Assembly (NCBI GenBank): GCA_008360975.2
Contig: CM039182.1
Location: forward strand, 83,793,405 to 83,857,404
From: Lichenostomus cassidix
Lineage: Eukaryota > Chordata > Aves > Passeriformes > Meliphagidae
Direction of reading: 5' to 3'
DNA: 64,000 nucleotides
Below, piece by piece: positions 1 through 11,204 of the stretch (positions are counted from its first letter, which is position 1; the number at the start of each line of letters is the position of its first letter). The notes below the pieces were generated by a model that saw nothing but the letters and a program-made list of their open reading frames with translations, had not been told where the DNA came from and searched no databases. The position numbers and the translations under genes were made by a program.

Positions 1-2839
1 TGTAACTGGCTTTGCTAGCCTCTCTGAGCATCCTTTCACTGATTCCACCTTGGCAGTCCTCTATCCTACTGCATATCACAGTGAAGACTTTTATTCATTT
101 TCCAAAATCTGAATTTTATGTGGTTATCTCAGCAATAAATAGGAATTTGCAATAACATATGAGAGAAAAATCCTATTACCTTTTTCATCTTTCAGAGTAG
201 CTGCTGTTCTCCTTCTTGTGCTGGGAAGAAAACCTACAGGGAAGGAATTGACTTCAGTGAGTTGAACTAATACAGGGTAGCACCAAAGTGCTGGATCGAG
301 TGTTGCAAGACTCCCTGTTCCCCCATTTCAGGAAAATGAACCTACATTTTTCTAATTTTTTTAATAATTACTTTGAGTCATCTCTTTAAATTATCTAAAC
401 TTAAGTTTCTTGAAGGTTGAAATGTAATTGGCATAAACTGTAAACTGATAATGTCAGTGGGAAAATAACACAGTAATTGCATTTAAAACTCTTATTATGC
501 TTTTTTCCTTATGATCCGATTCTCAGGGAAATAATGCTTTTCAGTGCCTTGAGTCCCTAAATTGAAATCAGTATTTTTAATATGAATTAAGTTTTTCTGA
601 CTCATTGCATTAAGAAGTTTTGCAGCAATTGCTGCTTTTCATTGATTTATTCTCTCCCAGATAATCTCTTTCTTCCCAAACATGCTCTAAAATCTTAATA
701 TTTTTTTTCCAACTTTCCGTTTCCTATTTTCAGTTGTATTGTATACAATCAGGAATGGCATTTAAGGATGCACCATCCCATTTCTTTCTGTCTCTTTAAG
801 CAAAATGCATAAATCATTGATTGCAATTGCTGTTTGGATTTAAATTTTGGATAATTTGTCTTGTATTCTTAACAGAATTGCTTTCAGTCTGGGCTTGCAG
901 GTGAATTGTACCTTCATAAATAATTAGAACTAGATCAATAGCATAAGAAATTAATTTTTCTAACCTACTTCACAAGATAAGGTAAAGAAAAAAAGGGGGG
1001 TTTACCTTTTTTTTTTTTTTTACCTTTGACTCAGATACTGAAGTAGAGAAGTTACAGCACAAAATTCTTTCAAAATGGCTATAAATTTCCAGGGTCAAAC
1101 ATATTGAGATTTTTTTAATGCACCAAAAAAAAATAATAATGTACAAAATATGCAAGAAATCAATGAAAGAGGTTTACTATTGGTCTAAAGGTAGATTAAA
1201 ATCAGTCTCAATGAGAATGGATAATTATAATTTATTATGTGGTTAGGCAAAGCACAGAAGATGACACAGTTATCTTTGACTAGAAGTCATGTGTTAATTA
1301 ATAACTACAAGTCATCTAATTTTAGTCTGACTGCTATCCATCAACAGTTTGTTTGGGGTTTTTTTCCCAGTTGATAATCCAGACAACTTTGCCTGTTCTT
1401 ACTGACAAGAATTGCTATTTCATTGTTTCTCATTCATCTTTGAAGGGTATTAATAACTTCTAACTTCACCCATATTTAAACTGGCAAAAGTTTTTATAAT
1501 TGGAAAGTTTCTTCAAGCGATGTATCTTCAGAATTTTCTTGGATCTTGTCCGAATCTCACTGACAAAAAGTGTTAATGTTTCTAAGTGCCATTGAAAAAA
1601 AAAGTTACCAAAAAAGAAAAAAAGGAAATTAAATATAATAAATCCCCAAGTGTTAAAAAAAAAAGGTGGATGACTTTTCAGATGTATCCAGAAGCTTTTT
1701 TTCAGGAGTCTGCACTGCCTATATGGTTATGTCTCAGCCACGATTGTCCACAATTTCCACTCTTTATTTGATTTCAGAACTATTCCAGTTTTTACTTTGC
1801 AAGAGATGTGGGACCGGTGTTTCCCTACCACATGAGATAAATGCAAATATCTTATCAGTTCTCAATAAGCAGTGCTCTCCAGAATGCTTTGTATTAGTTG
1901 TTGTAATCCAGATTAATGAGTAAAGCAGTAGACTTAATATTATGAGTACCTTTCCCCAGGAATAATACATTTTTCAGGCTTTCAGCAATCACAGCACAGA
2001 AAGTAGACCCATAGACAAAGACACAGTTTTTAAGGGGGGTACCTTTTATCACATTGCATTTTATGTTGGTGTACAACACATAATACCTGTGAGTAGAGTA
2101 AGTCGTGCATACCCACTTTCAAAAGTCATAGAATTCACCTGATTAAAATTCCTGTTTTATGTGTGTTGATTGATTTGTTTATTATAGGGAGCTGTAACTT
2201 AATTATGTTGCTTTTCTTACTTTGGAAATTAGAGAAATATGCAAAGCTAATATTAGATAATTACAAAATGAAATTACAGAAAATAACTTTATAAAAATGG
2301 AACGGAACTCAGTACAATGTAGAAATCAAATGAGACAAATTAAAAGAATATAGCATATTTTTGATATATTACATTAATTCTAATTCAAAGTAATCCAATC
2401 AACAGAATACTTCTGTGACTGTAAACTCATTTTTTTCTGCCAAAGCCTTTCCTACACAACCTGTATATAGGATGTGCAACACTTTATCAAGACAAAGACA
2501 AAAGTCTACTAGGAGACTTTTGTACTATCACACAACAATGACTAGATATTAGAGCAGAGTTATTGTTTATGAGGGCTGAGACAGAATTCTTTCTGACCCC
2601 AGTGGTCACAGATGGATGTAGCCTGTCCCTCCCTTCTCCATTACCAGATCACAAAATGGGAGTGAGGCCAGAGTAGACGTAAAGGAGCCTGCTGCATCCA
2701 GTGCTAATGAAAAGATTTGCCAATGTCCTCAGCTCAGGCTGTGCATCAGGCACTGATTGAGTGTCATCCAGTCTGCCTGATCAATTCATAACTCTGCAGT
2801 CAACCATCAAAATACTGATTTGATTGAGAAACTCCTGGC
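1..2839. other. AT-rich unique DNA, no gene seen
   Basis: No coding exon, RNA gene or recognisable transposon was found. The open frames are under 90 codons, have no family resemblance and overlap on both strands. The stretch has several A or T runs, notably a T run at about 1007-1021 and A-rich sequence at about 1595-1665. A slightly more GC-rich patch at about 2570-2800 was read on both strands and not recognised. Confidence 0.6.
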
Positions 2840-2937
2840 CTCCAGTACTGCAATGCAGTTTCCTACATTTATGGAAAAAGAACTAGAGAACCTTTCGTAT
2901 AAGGAAAGGGTAAGAGACCTGAAATTCTCTAGCTTAG
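2840..2937 (+). mobile_element. CR1 LINE fragment, upstream half of a split copy
   Basis: The segment around 2880-2935 resembles the part of avian CR1 just after the reverse transcriptase domain, where the consensus has a stretch meaning roughly 'leading to a tyrosine-glutamate-glutamate-rich helix' (window text AAGGAAAGGGTAAGAGACCT). It stops abruptly in the part corresponding to 'ctgttcagcct' of CR1. The continuation of the same element is found at 3470-3825, so this is one copy interrupted by an insertion. It is a heavily diverged, dead fragment. The 5' boundary is approximate, and the first 40 bases are weaker than the rest. Confidence 0.5.
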
Positions 2938-3469
2938 TGTCAGAGCCCCTCTAACCAGGCTGCTTTGGGTATTCCACACGTGTAGAGTATGATATTTAAT
3001 ATGAGATTTACCTGTCTGAAGACTGTTGATGTCACCCAGGATTTCTATTCCAACACTTGTGAAAACACACTATAAATTTAAGTTACTCTTAGAAGATGGT
3101 AGCAATTGCAATACACAGTTCAATCATAATACCAATGGGCTTCTCTCTACTATATAATAGGATATGCTCATCCCCACAATTCAGGGTTCCCCCAGTCTCC
3201 ATAAAGGAATATACACTCCCTCTCATGCTGGACTTGGTAACTCAGGGAGCTCAGGGAGAAATATTTGCCACCTGTGGATCCACTCAACTGTGGTAGCTGT
3301 TTATCTAAAAAAAAGGATGGCTTTTGGTCCTCTTTGTGTTGAGGAAAGGTTGTCTGCTTTGTATTAGCTGTGGTCAGTCACATGCTATTATTTCCTGGTC
3401 TTCATGGCCTTCATCACCCTTTCCTACCTGCTCTGAGCTTTCTTTCATATTAGGGGTTTATCTGTTACA
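2938..3469. mobile_element. LTR-like insertion nested in CR1
   Basis: This 532-bp block separates two adjacent parts of one CR1 copy. It begins TGTCAGAG and ends CTGTTACA, so it has the TG...CA ends of an LTR, and the ends are inverted repeats at 6 of 8 positions. The five bases before it (CTTAG, 2933-2937) and after it (CCTAA, 3470-3474) match at three of five positions, with both differences being transitions, which suits an old 5-bp target duplication. The interior was not recognised as any named family and its orientation is unknown. The boundaries rest on the CR1 break as well as the terminal bases. An unrelated insertion or a local rearrangement remains possible. Confidence 0.45.
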
Positions 3470-3825
3470 CCTAAAGCAAAGGACTCAAGGGTTTTTATGA
3501 ATATTCGTAAATCCCTTAAGGAATGGTGTAAAGAAGACAGAGCCAGGCTCTTTTCACTGGTGCCAAGTAACAGAACCATTTGCAATGGTCTTGAACCAGA
3601 AACAAGAGGATGTCTCTGAGCACAAGGAAATGCTTTTTCACTGTAGTGGTGACAGAGCACCAGCACAAGTTTCCCAGAGAGGTTGTAAAGTCTCCATCTT
3701 TAGTTATATATACAAAAACCATATGGGTGTGGCCCTGCTCTACATGGCCCTGCATGAGCAAGAAGTTCAACCAGGTGACCTCCAGAGGCTCCTTCCAAGT
3801 TCAGCCATTATGTGATTTTAATTCC
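3470..3825 (+). mobile_element. CR1 LINE 3' region, downstream half of a split copy
   Basis: The sequence follows the CR1 3' region in order: an 'agccaggctcttttcactggtg' type segment near 3540, a 'gacagagcac...cccagagaggttgt' segment near 3650-3690, a 'ctgcatgagca' segment near 3750, and a 'ctccagaggctccttccaa' segment near 3780-3800. It ends with a degenerate tail near 3815-3825. It is in sense orientation and directly continues the piece at 2840-2937. It encodes nothing intact. Divergence from the remembered consensus is high, so it is probably one of the older CR1 copies here. Confidence 0.85.
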
Positions 3826-5100
3826 TCTGCAACACTATGTCTGTGTTGAGTGCTGGTAGAGATGCAGCGTGATGATGTCTCACATACAACAAATGACAGG
3901 GTTAAAGAAGAGTCAGAGAAGCATGTGGGTTAGTGGGTTTTTGAACATTAATTTTGGAGTAAAACCTCTGTGTTAGTCCCTTTGCTTGCGTAAGTACAGA
4001 TTCTTCCATATCAGAAGACTTCAGAAAAACAGGCCATTTCAGGACATATTTAGATTGTTATGGTATGGATGTTGACACTCAGTCTGTTCCTTTGTGATCC
4101 CAAACAGCTATTCAGACAGCTCCTTAGAAAGACATTCATAATTTCAGTCCAAAGTCATAATGTCATCATCTTCAACACTGAAATAAGGAAGGCTGCTCCC
4201 TAATTACTTCAGTGTTGCAAATTAAAAATACCCAAAAAATAAAACAACCAAACAAAACCCAGCCAAAACACCTTTGCAGCTAATTGAGAAGGAAGTATCT
4301 GAAATTATTTGTCAGACAGGTTTCTTCCAGGCCTAGTTAAACACTTTGAGGTTTTGGCAAAAAGAGAATTTCTATCCTGCAAGAACATCTATACTTTCAC
4401 TGTCAAAGTAGTTTAAAACCTCGGTTCACTTATCTGACCCATCTCTCTTGCAGACATCTGGATCATGGTATTAACGAAAAATCACTTTTCCATTTACATT
4501 GAGTCTGGAGTGTCTCCATCGTGCCCTCCTCCTGCCTCCCAGTCTTGATCTTAGCTATTTACCAGTTTTAAGATGATCTTCTGCAGTACAATCACGAATA
4601 AGACTGGTTCCCCAAAAAGCTAAGAAAACTGCCAACATCAAAATTAAGAGTTCAATGACAGTACACCACTTTCCTTTCTCAAATGTTATGCAGGCTCCAC
4701 AGGTAATTGCTTAAAGCCCTTTCCTTCTGTAAAGCAAGCTCTTGTATAGATCAGTTAGGGTTAAACCCTTTAAAATCATGAGGCCATTATAATATTATTA
4801 CTGTCAAAATATAACTCATTTCAATTTGGAAATTCTGTTTACAGGAAAAAAAAAGTCACAGAAAGCTTGCACAGTGCTGAAAGGAAGGATTTCGTAATAA
4901 CCCTATATCATTCCCAAGGCTGAATGAGGCTTAATGCTGAGCATGTAGTTAATATATTGCAAGACTCTATTCCATTTAAAATGATTCAGTGTTTTCAGAG
5001 AGCAATGAGCAGGTGCACATTTTCCTAGAGAATATAATATAAAAGCTCGGAAGAGAGGGCTTTCTTACCTCTTTACCTTACTCTCTTGCTTCCAAATCCA

Positions 5101-5143
5101 TGTGTGAGTATGTGTGTGTCAACACATACACTCTCACACACAC
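5101..5143. repeat. TG-rich / CA-rich imperfect inverted repeat
   Basis: A TGTGTGAGTATGTGTGTG arm is followed after a few bases by a CA-rich arm that is close to its reverse complement (ACACATACACTCTCACACAC). A dinucleotide tract that is inverted on itself could fold into a hairpin. It may simply be two neighbouring TG/CA microsatellites of opposite phase. Confidence 0.6.
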
Positions 5144-5690
5144 GAGCTCATGTTAGTGTATGTCCCATCAGTCTATGATAAAGTACAGTTGATGATATAT
5201 GTTAGGTGAAAGCCCTCTTAAATCTCTACCTTGAGTCTGCATGTGATTAATACGATCCATTACTTTGCGCATAAAAATACTTAGCAAACCAGTTATCTCT
5301 CTTTTATAGACGTGGAAAACCATTTACCATTCCCTTCTCCCCAGCTGCAAAAGCATCTGTAAAAAGCAATGCATCTTTGAGATCATGGGATATAAATCTT
5401 TTTGTGATAAGGAACTGCAGCTTACTGGACACTGCAAGTGTAATGCATCTTTTGTGACTTCAAACATCTTTTTCCTTTTAAAACAAAAAGTAAGTTTTTG
5501 TGCTTACAAAGATTCAGAATGAAGATATCAGAAAAATCTTTATTACTATAAATCCCTTTATCTGCACCAGATACATGGTGTAAGCAATGTGGTTTAAACA
5601 TCCTTACATTGATCCGCCAAGGTTGCTTGAGAATCCTCAGTGGGTCAATATTTGGAAGATAACAATGCTCATCTAAATAGATTACCTTTC

Positions 5691-5709
5691 AAAAAAAAAA
5701 AAAAAAAAA
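5691..5709 (+). repeat. A19 homopolymer
   Basis: Nineteen consecutive A residues. No retrogene or SINE body was recognised immediately upstream, so it cannot be assigned to an inserted polyA tail. Confidence 0.85.
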
Positions 5710-5854
5710 TCAGCTTGAGGCCTCTTTATCCTGATGTGACAGTCAGGAGACAATGATGTCACGTGTTCTACATAACTTTATTTTTCATAAATTGGACTGC
5801 TAGAGCAAAGAAAAAAACGGTGAAATTTTGTAATGTAGCATTTATAATACTCAA

Positions 5855-6140
5855 ATATTTTCTGCTCTGATCCGTTCAACCCCACACCTGTATTGACAGT
5901 GGGAGCTGCCTTGACCCAGGTGTGGCACCTTGCACTTGGTCTTGTTAAGCCACATGAAATTCCCATGAACCCACTTCTTGGTTGTGTCCAGATCCCTCTG
6001 GATGGCATCCCATCTCTTTGGTGTGTCAACTGCTCTACTCTGCTGGGTGTCAGCTGCCAAATTCCTAAGTGTGCACTCAGTCCCATTGTCTATGTCATCG
6101 TTGAAGATATTAAACTCTTCTTGTCCCAGTACTGACCTTT
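5855..6140 (-). mobile_element. CR1 ORF2 reverse transcriptase fragment, antisense
   Basis: Read on the minus strand, the sequence encodes part of CR1 ORF2 around the reverse transcriptase active site and the region after it. Visible pieces are a degraded GPVLFNIF-like start, a TECTL segment, then DTPKRWDAIQRDLD and NKTKCKVPHLGQG, which follow the order known from CR1 ORF2 proteins. The catalytic block, expected to read F/YADD followed by TKL, has decayed to LAADTQQ, and frame changes occur nearby. The first catalytic aspartate is therefore lost, so the fragment is inactive. No CR1 3' tail follows it, so it is an internal piece truncated on both sides. There is no sign that it belongs to either neighbouring CR1 copy, since those lie on the other strand. 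Confidence 0.88.
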
Positions 6141-8392
6141 TAATCTTATGAAGAAAAAATTGAGTTCTTAGGACAAAAAAAGATTGTAAACAGAACTTGT
6201 CTCAAATTAATCATATTACGTAATAGACCTAAATTGAGCTGACACCTCTTTCAACTTAGTCTCTACACTCATAGAAGGAAATCACAGCAACTGTCTGGAC
6301 TGCATGGCCCAATTAGAAAAATATCTGAAGATTATGTATCTTTTGTTGTTAATAAAAGACCATTTCATTATATGAAAAGCCAGGGGGACCGTCTGTCTCC
6401 ATAAAATTTGGACTCTGTCACTTAAATTATCTTCTAGGTTTTGTATTTCATACTTTGAGCAAGTCTCTTTCACAGCACTTTTAAGGAATAGTCTTCTATA
6501 GTGCCATTAATTCAGATATCATCCTTCACCTTCCCTCTTTACTGCTAGTATGAAGAACATTAGAGGCAGAGATTCTGAAAAGACAAGAAAAATAAATGGA
6601 AACCTGGAGAACATGCAAGGGGTTCAGAATAGTTCAAGAAGTTTCAATAGTGTTTTTTGGAGGCACAATACAAGGTTCCCAGAATTAATTTCAGAATCCT
6701 GCAGTTTACCTTGTGTACAAACTGTTTACAAATGTAGCCAGCTTGCAGTCAGTCTGCCTGCACATTCCAGTGGCTCAGGGTTTGCCATTAATCCTGCTAA
6801 GGGAGGGGATGGCATGTACAGCTGTGTTACAATTGTGCAGTGCCCCAGGGCCCACACTGATGAATGATGTGTGTTTATGCTAAAGGACAGAAAAAAGCCT
6901 ATATTGCTGGCTAATCCTGCATCCCCCATACAGAAAAATAAGGAGCATAATGTTGTGAGTAATAGAATAATATTCCATTCTCTGTGTTCCTTCGAACCTT
7001 GGCATGTTTGTGCTTCCCATTATCACTGGGAACCAGGGTTAGTAAGCATCAGAGATGTTCCAATTTCAAAGGATGCAATACTGTTTCTGTGGTACACCCT
7101 AGCTAGGTCTTTCTTCACCCCATCCTTTTCCTTTCATAAGGATGGATGTTTTAACTTAAATCAAGGATGCCTTACAGTTTTGATTTCTCTAGCAGCAGTC
7201 ATAAAGGTTTCCAAATATAAGAGTGGTGCCCTAGCATGGTTCATTGGCAACACTGAAGTACACCCTCCCTGCAAAGATTTTGTTTGATGCTTTCAGTGAT
7301 TGCTCATTTATGATCAAGAACACATTGTGTCATAGGACAGGAAAGAAATCTTTCTGATTGAATGAGCTGGTGAGTGTAAAAGTTAGCAGGGTCTGAAGCA
7401 AAAATTCCTCATGAGCTTCTGCAGAATTATTATCAGGATACAAAAATTCGTCTGTCTCTAGTGTGAATTGAATGATTGAAAACTGGGATCATTAGAACAG
7501 TTAGTGCTTTAAGTAGAACTTTCTTCCTCATTTTGTACAGACAGAAACTACCTGCTATATATGTCTCAGACTGAATAAAGGTTTCTTGCAGGAGATGGTT
7601 TAGCTCTTTGGTTTCCTGAACTATGAACAACAGACCAAACAAATACAGACTTGTTATTTTTTTCTCCAAGACCATGGACTCAGGAAAAGGAAAAAACCAA
7701 AATCCTTCATGATGGTTTGATTTTGTCTTTGGATTTACATGCAGTCTTTGGATTTACATGCAACTCCCCTGAATTATGACAAACAAGTCTGCAATCAAGT
7801 CCATGTCTCCCCCACTCCCTCCTTCCTGTTTTAAAATACTATCATAAAAAGTATAACCAAATTCTTTCTATAGTATGAAACAATTCAGAATTATTTTGCT
7901 CCCTGAAGTGAGAAATCATTCTGGCTTTTGAGCGCTAAAAGTTTTACATTATTTGTCCATGGTTAGGATTTTTTCCTGTATGATGTAGTAAGGAGCATAA
8001 GAAGTTTCAAACCAATTCTGTGTAATGTACAGTGTGGTTGTGCTGTAAGTGAAAATTTATAATGGAAATGTTATTCAAGAGGTCTAGTTTATACAAAAGT
8101 AGCTTTAGGTTGCTATTTCTGTCAATTTTCTTGGTTGTGTAAGATTAAAGAAAAATTGCACTGTGGAATCTTCAGAGAATTCATTAGGGTTTCTAATCTC
8201 TGCATTTTCTCCTAAAACCAATATTCAGAATCTGTAATTCTTACTGTTTCTTATTGCTTCTTCCTCAAACAAACAAGTTCAATGATGCACAGGAGAGTAC
8301 TTTTATGATCTCAATTGAGAATAATTGGGTAGGGATGACAGAATGTTACTCAGAAGTTTTTTTTTTTTCCTTTCAACTTACTTCTCTCAGAA
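6141..8392. other. Unique DNA, no gene seen
   Basis: No transposon or exon recognised. Open frames of 105 and 138 codons at 6550-6867 and 6871-7287 (plus strand) have no recognisable domain or family signature, and no splice context was convincing. A perfect 19-bp tandem duplication lies at 7725-7762. Confidence 0.5.
7725..7762. repeat. Perfect 19-bp tandem duplication
   Basis: The unit GTCTTTGGATTTACATGCA occurs twice back to back without a mismatch. This is consistent with a recent slippage or small duplication event and is a likely length polymorphism. Confidence 0.95.
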
Positions 8393-8832
8393 TGCTTTGT
8401 GCAACCTCACCTATAAAGACAGGCTGAGAGTATTGGAGCTGTTTGGCCTGAAGAAGAGAAGGCTTTTGGGAGACCTTGGAGCACCTTCCAGTACCCAAAG
8501 AAGGGCTATAAAAAAAGTAGAGAGGGAATTTTTATAAGGTCAGGTAGCAATAGGACAAGTGATGATGGCTTTGAACAGAAGGGAGTATGTTTATGTTGGA
8601 TATCAGGAAGAAGCTGTTTACTGTGAGGGTGGTGAGGCACTGGAACTGGTTGCCCAGAGAAACTGTGGGCACCCCATTCCTGGAAGACTTTAAGGCCAGG
8701 TTTGATGGGGCCCTGAGCCATCTACCTGATCTCGTGAAAGATATTCCTGCCCATGGAAGAGGGGCTGGAACTAGGTGATTTTTAAGGTCCCTTCCAACAC
8801 AAGCCGTTCTATGATTCTGAGATTCTATGAAT
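8393..8832 (+). mobile_element. CR1 LINE 3' end, sense, with octamer tail
   Basis: This copy covers the end of CR1 ORF2 and the 3' untranslated region. Recognisable segments in order are 'gacaggctgagag' (8421), 'ggcctgaagaagagaaggctt' (8444), 'agggaatttttataaggtcag' (8523), 'aggtggtgaggcactggaac' style sequence (8628), 'tgcccagagaaactgtgg' (8650) and 'gatttttaaggtcccttccaac' (8777). It closes with ATTCTGAGATTCTATGA, the repeated octamer typical of avian CR1 3' ends. It is 5' truncated, the usual outcome of target-primed reverse transcription. It is less diverged than the copy at 3470-3825 and so probably younger. It has no intact coding frame. Confidence 0.95.
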
Positions 8833-9354
8833 TATTCACATCCCGTTATCCACATTTAAAAAATGGTCAAACAAGGACAAAACAAGTCAAAAGGATAATA
8901 TTTTAAAACGTTGTTGCCTAAAGTTATGGCTGTCAACTATGTTCATTTTTGTGCAAGAGCAAACACAAGTGACTGGTAAGGTAGTTCTCTGTGATCTACT
9001 ACCAAGTCTTGTCTTGTTTTTTGTTCTGTTTTGTTTTGTTTTGCTCTTGCAAAAGAGAAAAACCAATACGGATATATATGCAAATAGAACATTGTATTTT
9101 TTTTCTTTTATAAAAATAGTATCTAAAATGTCCTCAAGTTTTCTACTATGCTAGTAAATGCCTTTCTTTTGTGGTCCTCTCATTATTAACTGAGATACAA
9201 GGTATTTTCCTGAAATTTCCTACTGTTCCTTAGGTGTCCAGTACCAAGCTGGAAAAAGAAAATTCAGGCACAGATCCATTTCAATCACATTGTCAGGAGT
9301 AAAGATTTTAATCAGTTAACGTACAATATGTGCTGATATTCAGAAAAACCTGGA

Positions 9355-9500
9355 AGAAGTAACCTGGAGAGATTTTAGAGTCTTACTTTCAAAAATATTC
9401 AAAGAACAACTTAACATGTTCCTGGCCAATCTCCTCTAGCTGACCTTAAGCAGAGGGGTTAGACTAGACTCTCCAACCTCATTTTTTCAGTGATTTAACT
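9355..9500 (+). mobile_element. CR1 LINE 3' end remnant, sense, strongly diverged
   Basis: A short diverged stretch follows the CR1 3' order: a 'ggagagattttagagtc' segment, 'aaaatattcaaag', 'aacatgttcctggccaa', 'agcagaggggttagactaga', then 'ctctccaacctc' and a decayed 'cagtgattt' end. It is an independent copy from the one ending at 8832, because both contain the same CR1 segment. Little else can be said about it, and the 5' limit is approximate. Confidence 0.75.
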
Positions 9501-9846
9501 ATTAGCATTAGAAATTATCCTGGTGAACACTGTATGAAAAACATTAACAGAGCAACATACTCAAACACATTATTTTATTGAATAACTATAGGTTCTTTCA
9601 TTTTAAAGAAATAGCAATGGATTCATGCACTGTACTTTGACAGAACTTGAAAAATTATTTCTAATACTAAAAAATTACCACAAAACAATATTTCCTTGTT
9701 TCCATATGGTCCTTACAAGAATTGGATTGGTACTACATGAGGCTTCAAGTTTAATATTAACTTTTCTTTCTCCATGTTTCCATTATGCTTAGTGTCATGT
9801 CCCATGAGCTTCAATTGCTTGTAAATTCAGAAATCTGTAGCAAGTT

Positions 9847-9900
9847 AAAAAAAAAAACAAAACACCAACACAACCCCCAAAAACCCACAAACTCAACAAC
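9847..9900. repeat. A/C-rich low-complexity tract
   Basis: An A run grades into irregular A and C runs on the plus strand, which is T/G-rich on the minus strand. Similar tracts occur at 4224-4271, 44901-44931 and 58068-58119. Confidence 0.8.
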
Positions 9901-11135
9901 CTTCCCCTAAAAATCCCAAACCATTTCTTCTCTTTTTTAACCTCTTTGCAAATGGGATAAAACAAAACTCTGCCATTTCACCTTTATTGACGAATTATTT
10001 GCACAACTTTGCTATTTTTAATTACCCAACCTTGATATTCGTCAAATGTATGATGATTGCAGCAGATATTTCTACAATCAGACTCCATTGATTTGACAGA
10101 AGAAATGAATGAATGTATTCCTAGAAAATTACCAAAAAAAAAAAAAAATGCTTCATCTACTTTTGCTGTTAATATCACCTACAAAATCCCTTGTATCACA
10201 AGAGATTTCACTGAAAGTCACATACCCCAATCAACTGCAGAAGTTCTGCAGAGGAAATGGTTGTTGCTCTCTGACCTTGTCTGTGTCAAATTCTGAAACA
10301 AATGTACATTAGTAATAATAACTGTCTATTCGTTTCACCTTGCCAAATGTCACTTGAATTATTACTCTGGTCCTCAAAGTAAAGAATTTTAACTTTATGT
10401 TTCCTAGGGGAAAAAGAATGATCTATTCTTTGTTCGGCCTCCACAAATAGAAGCATGGCATTTGTCTTTTCATTGGTAACATTAAGGCTGTCTGATCTGA
10501 GTGATAAAAAGCAGATATTATCTATTCCTGTCTGTCATTTTTGGCAAACTTGTGAACTTTTCATAAAAACAGAAAGATAAATCACAGCAGCTATTATTGT
10601 CTTTGTCTTCATCTTTCTAATGGATCAGTGTAATTTTTGGTTTCCTCTAGTAGGTCAGGGAGGTCATCACTGTAGGAGAACAGCCTTGTCTACTTACTGA
10701 ATGCTAAATAGTGGTCTCTCACACAAATCCAGATAAAGACTTTGCACAAGGGATTAAGCTACTGGCAAAGCAGAGGAGTCCTGTGGATCTGCTCAGCTGT
10801 TGTTAACAGACTTCACTGACATTTAACAGTCCCTCCAAGGTGGGGGCTGGGGCCATATGGCTTAGGGAGAGCATTCCTGATCTTAATTCTAAAACTATTC
10901 AATGGGAATTTACAAATGCTTAATTGCAAAACTGGCACGCAAACACAAACACTGAAACATCTCACCATAATACTGCCTGTAGTTTCTGATCAAGGTAGAC
11001 AGAAGAATTACAATTGTACTTGTGGATAAAGTTAAAAATTTCACTGCAGATGAAATCAGATAGGACAATATAGGATATATGCATTATTTAAAAATTTTCT
11101 GTGAAATCTGTGTCAATTGTTTTTGCTATCAAAAG

Positions 11136-11204
11136 GGGAGGAGAGGAGAGGAGAGGAGAGGAGAGGAGAGGAGAGGAGAGGAGAGGAGAGGAGAGGAGAG
11201 GAGA
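11136..11204. repeat. (GGAGA)n microsatellite
   Basis: About fourteen uninterrupted copies of a five-base purine unit (GGAGA on the plus strand, TCTCC on the minus strand). A perfect array of this length is likely polymorphic. The all-purine strand could form triplex DNA. It keeps open frames clear in several phases, which explains the local arginine/glutamate-rich and serine/leucine-rich translations. Confidence 0.97.

Larger units (their letters stand above)
3826..5854. other. AT-rich unique DNA, no gene seen
   Basis: No gene or transposon recognised. It contains an A/C-rich tract at about 4224-4271, an imperfect TG/CA inverted pair at 5101-5143 and a 19-base A run at 5691-5709. Confidence 0.55.

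Noticed and set aside
6550..7287. Two consecutive plus-strand frames (105 and 138 codons)
   Set aside because: They are in sequence without family resemblance or splice context and look like chance open frames.
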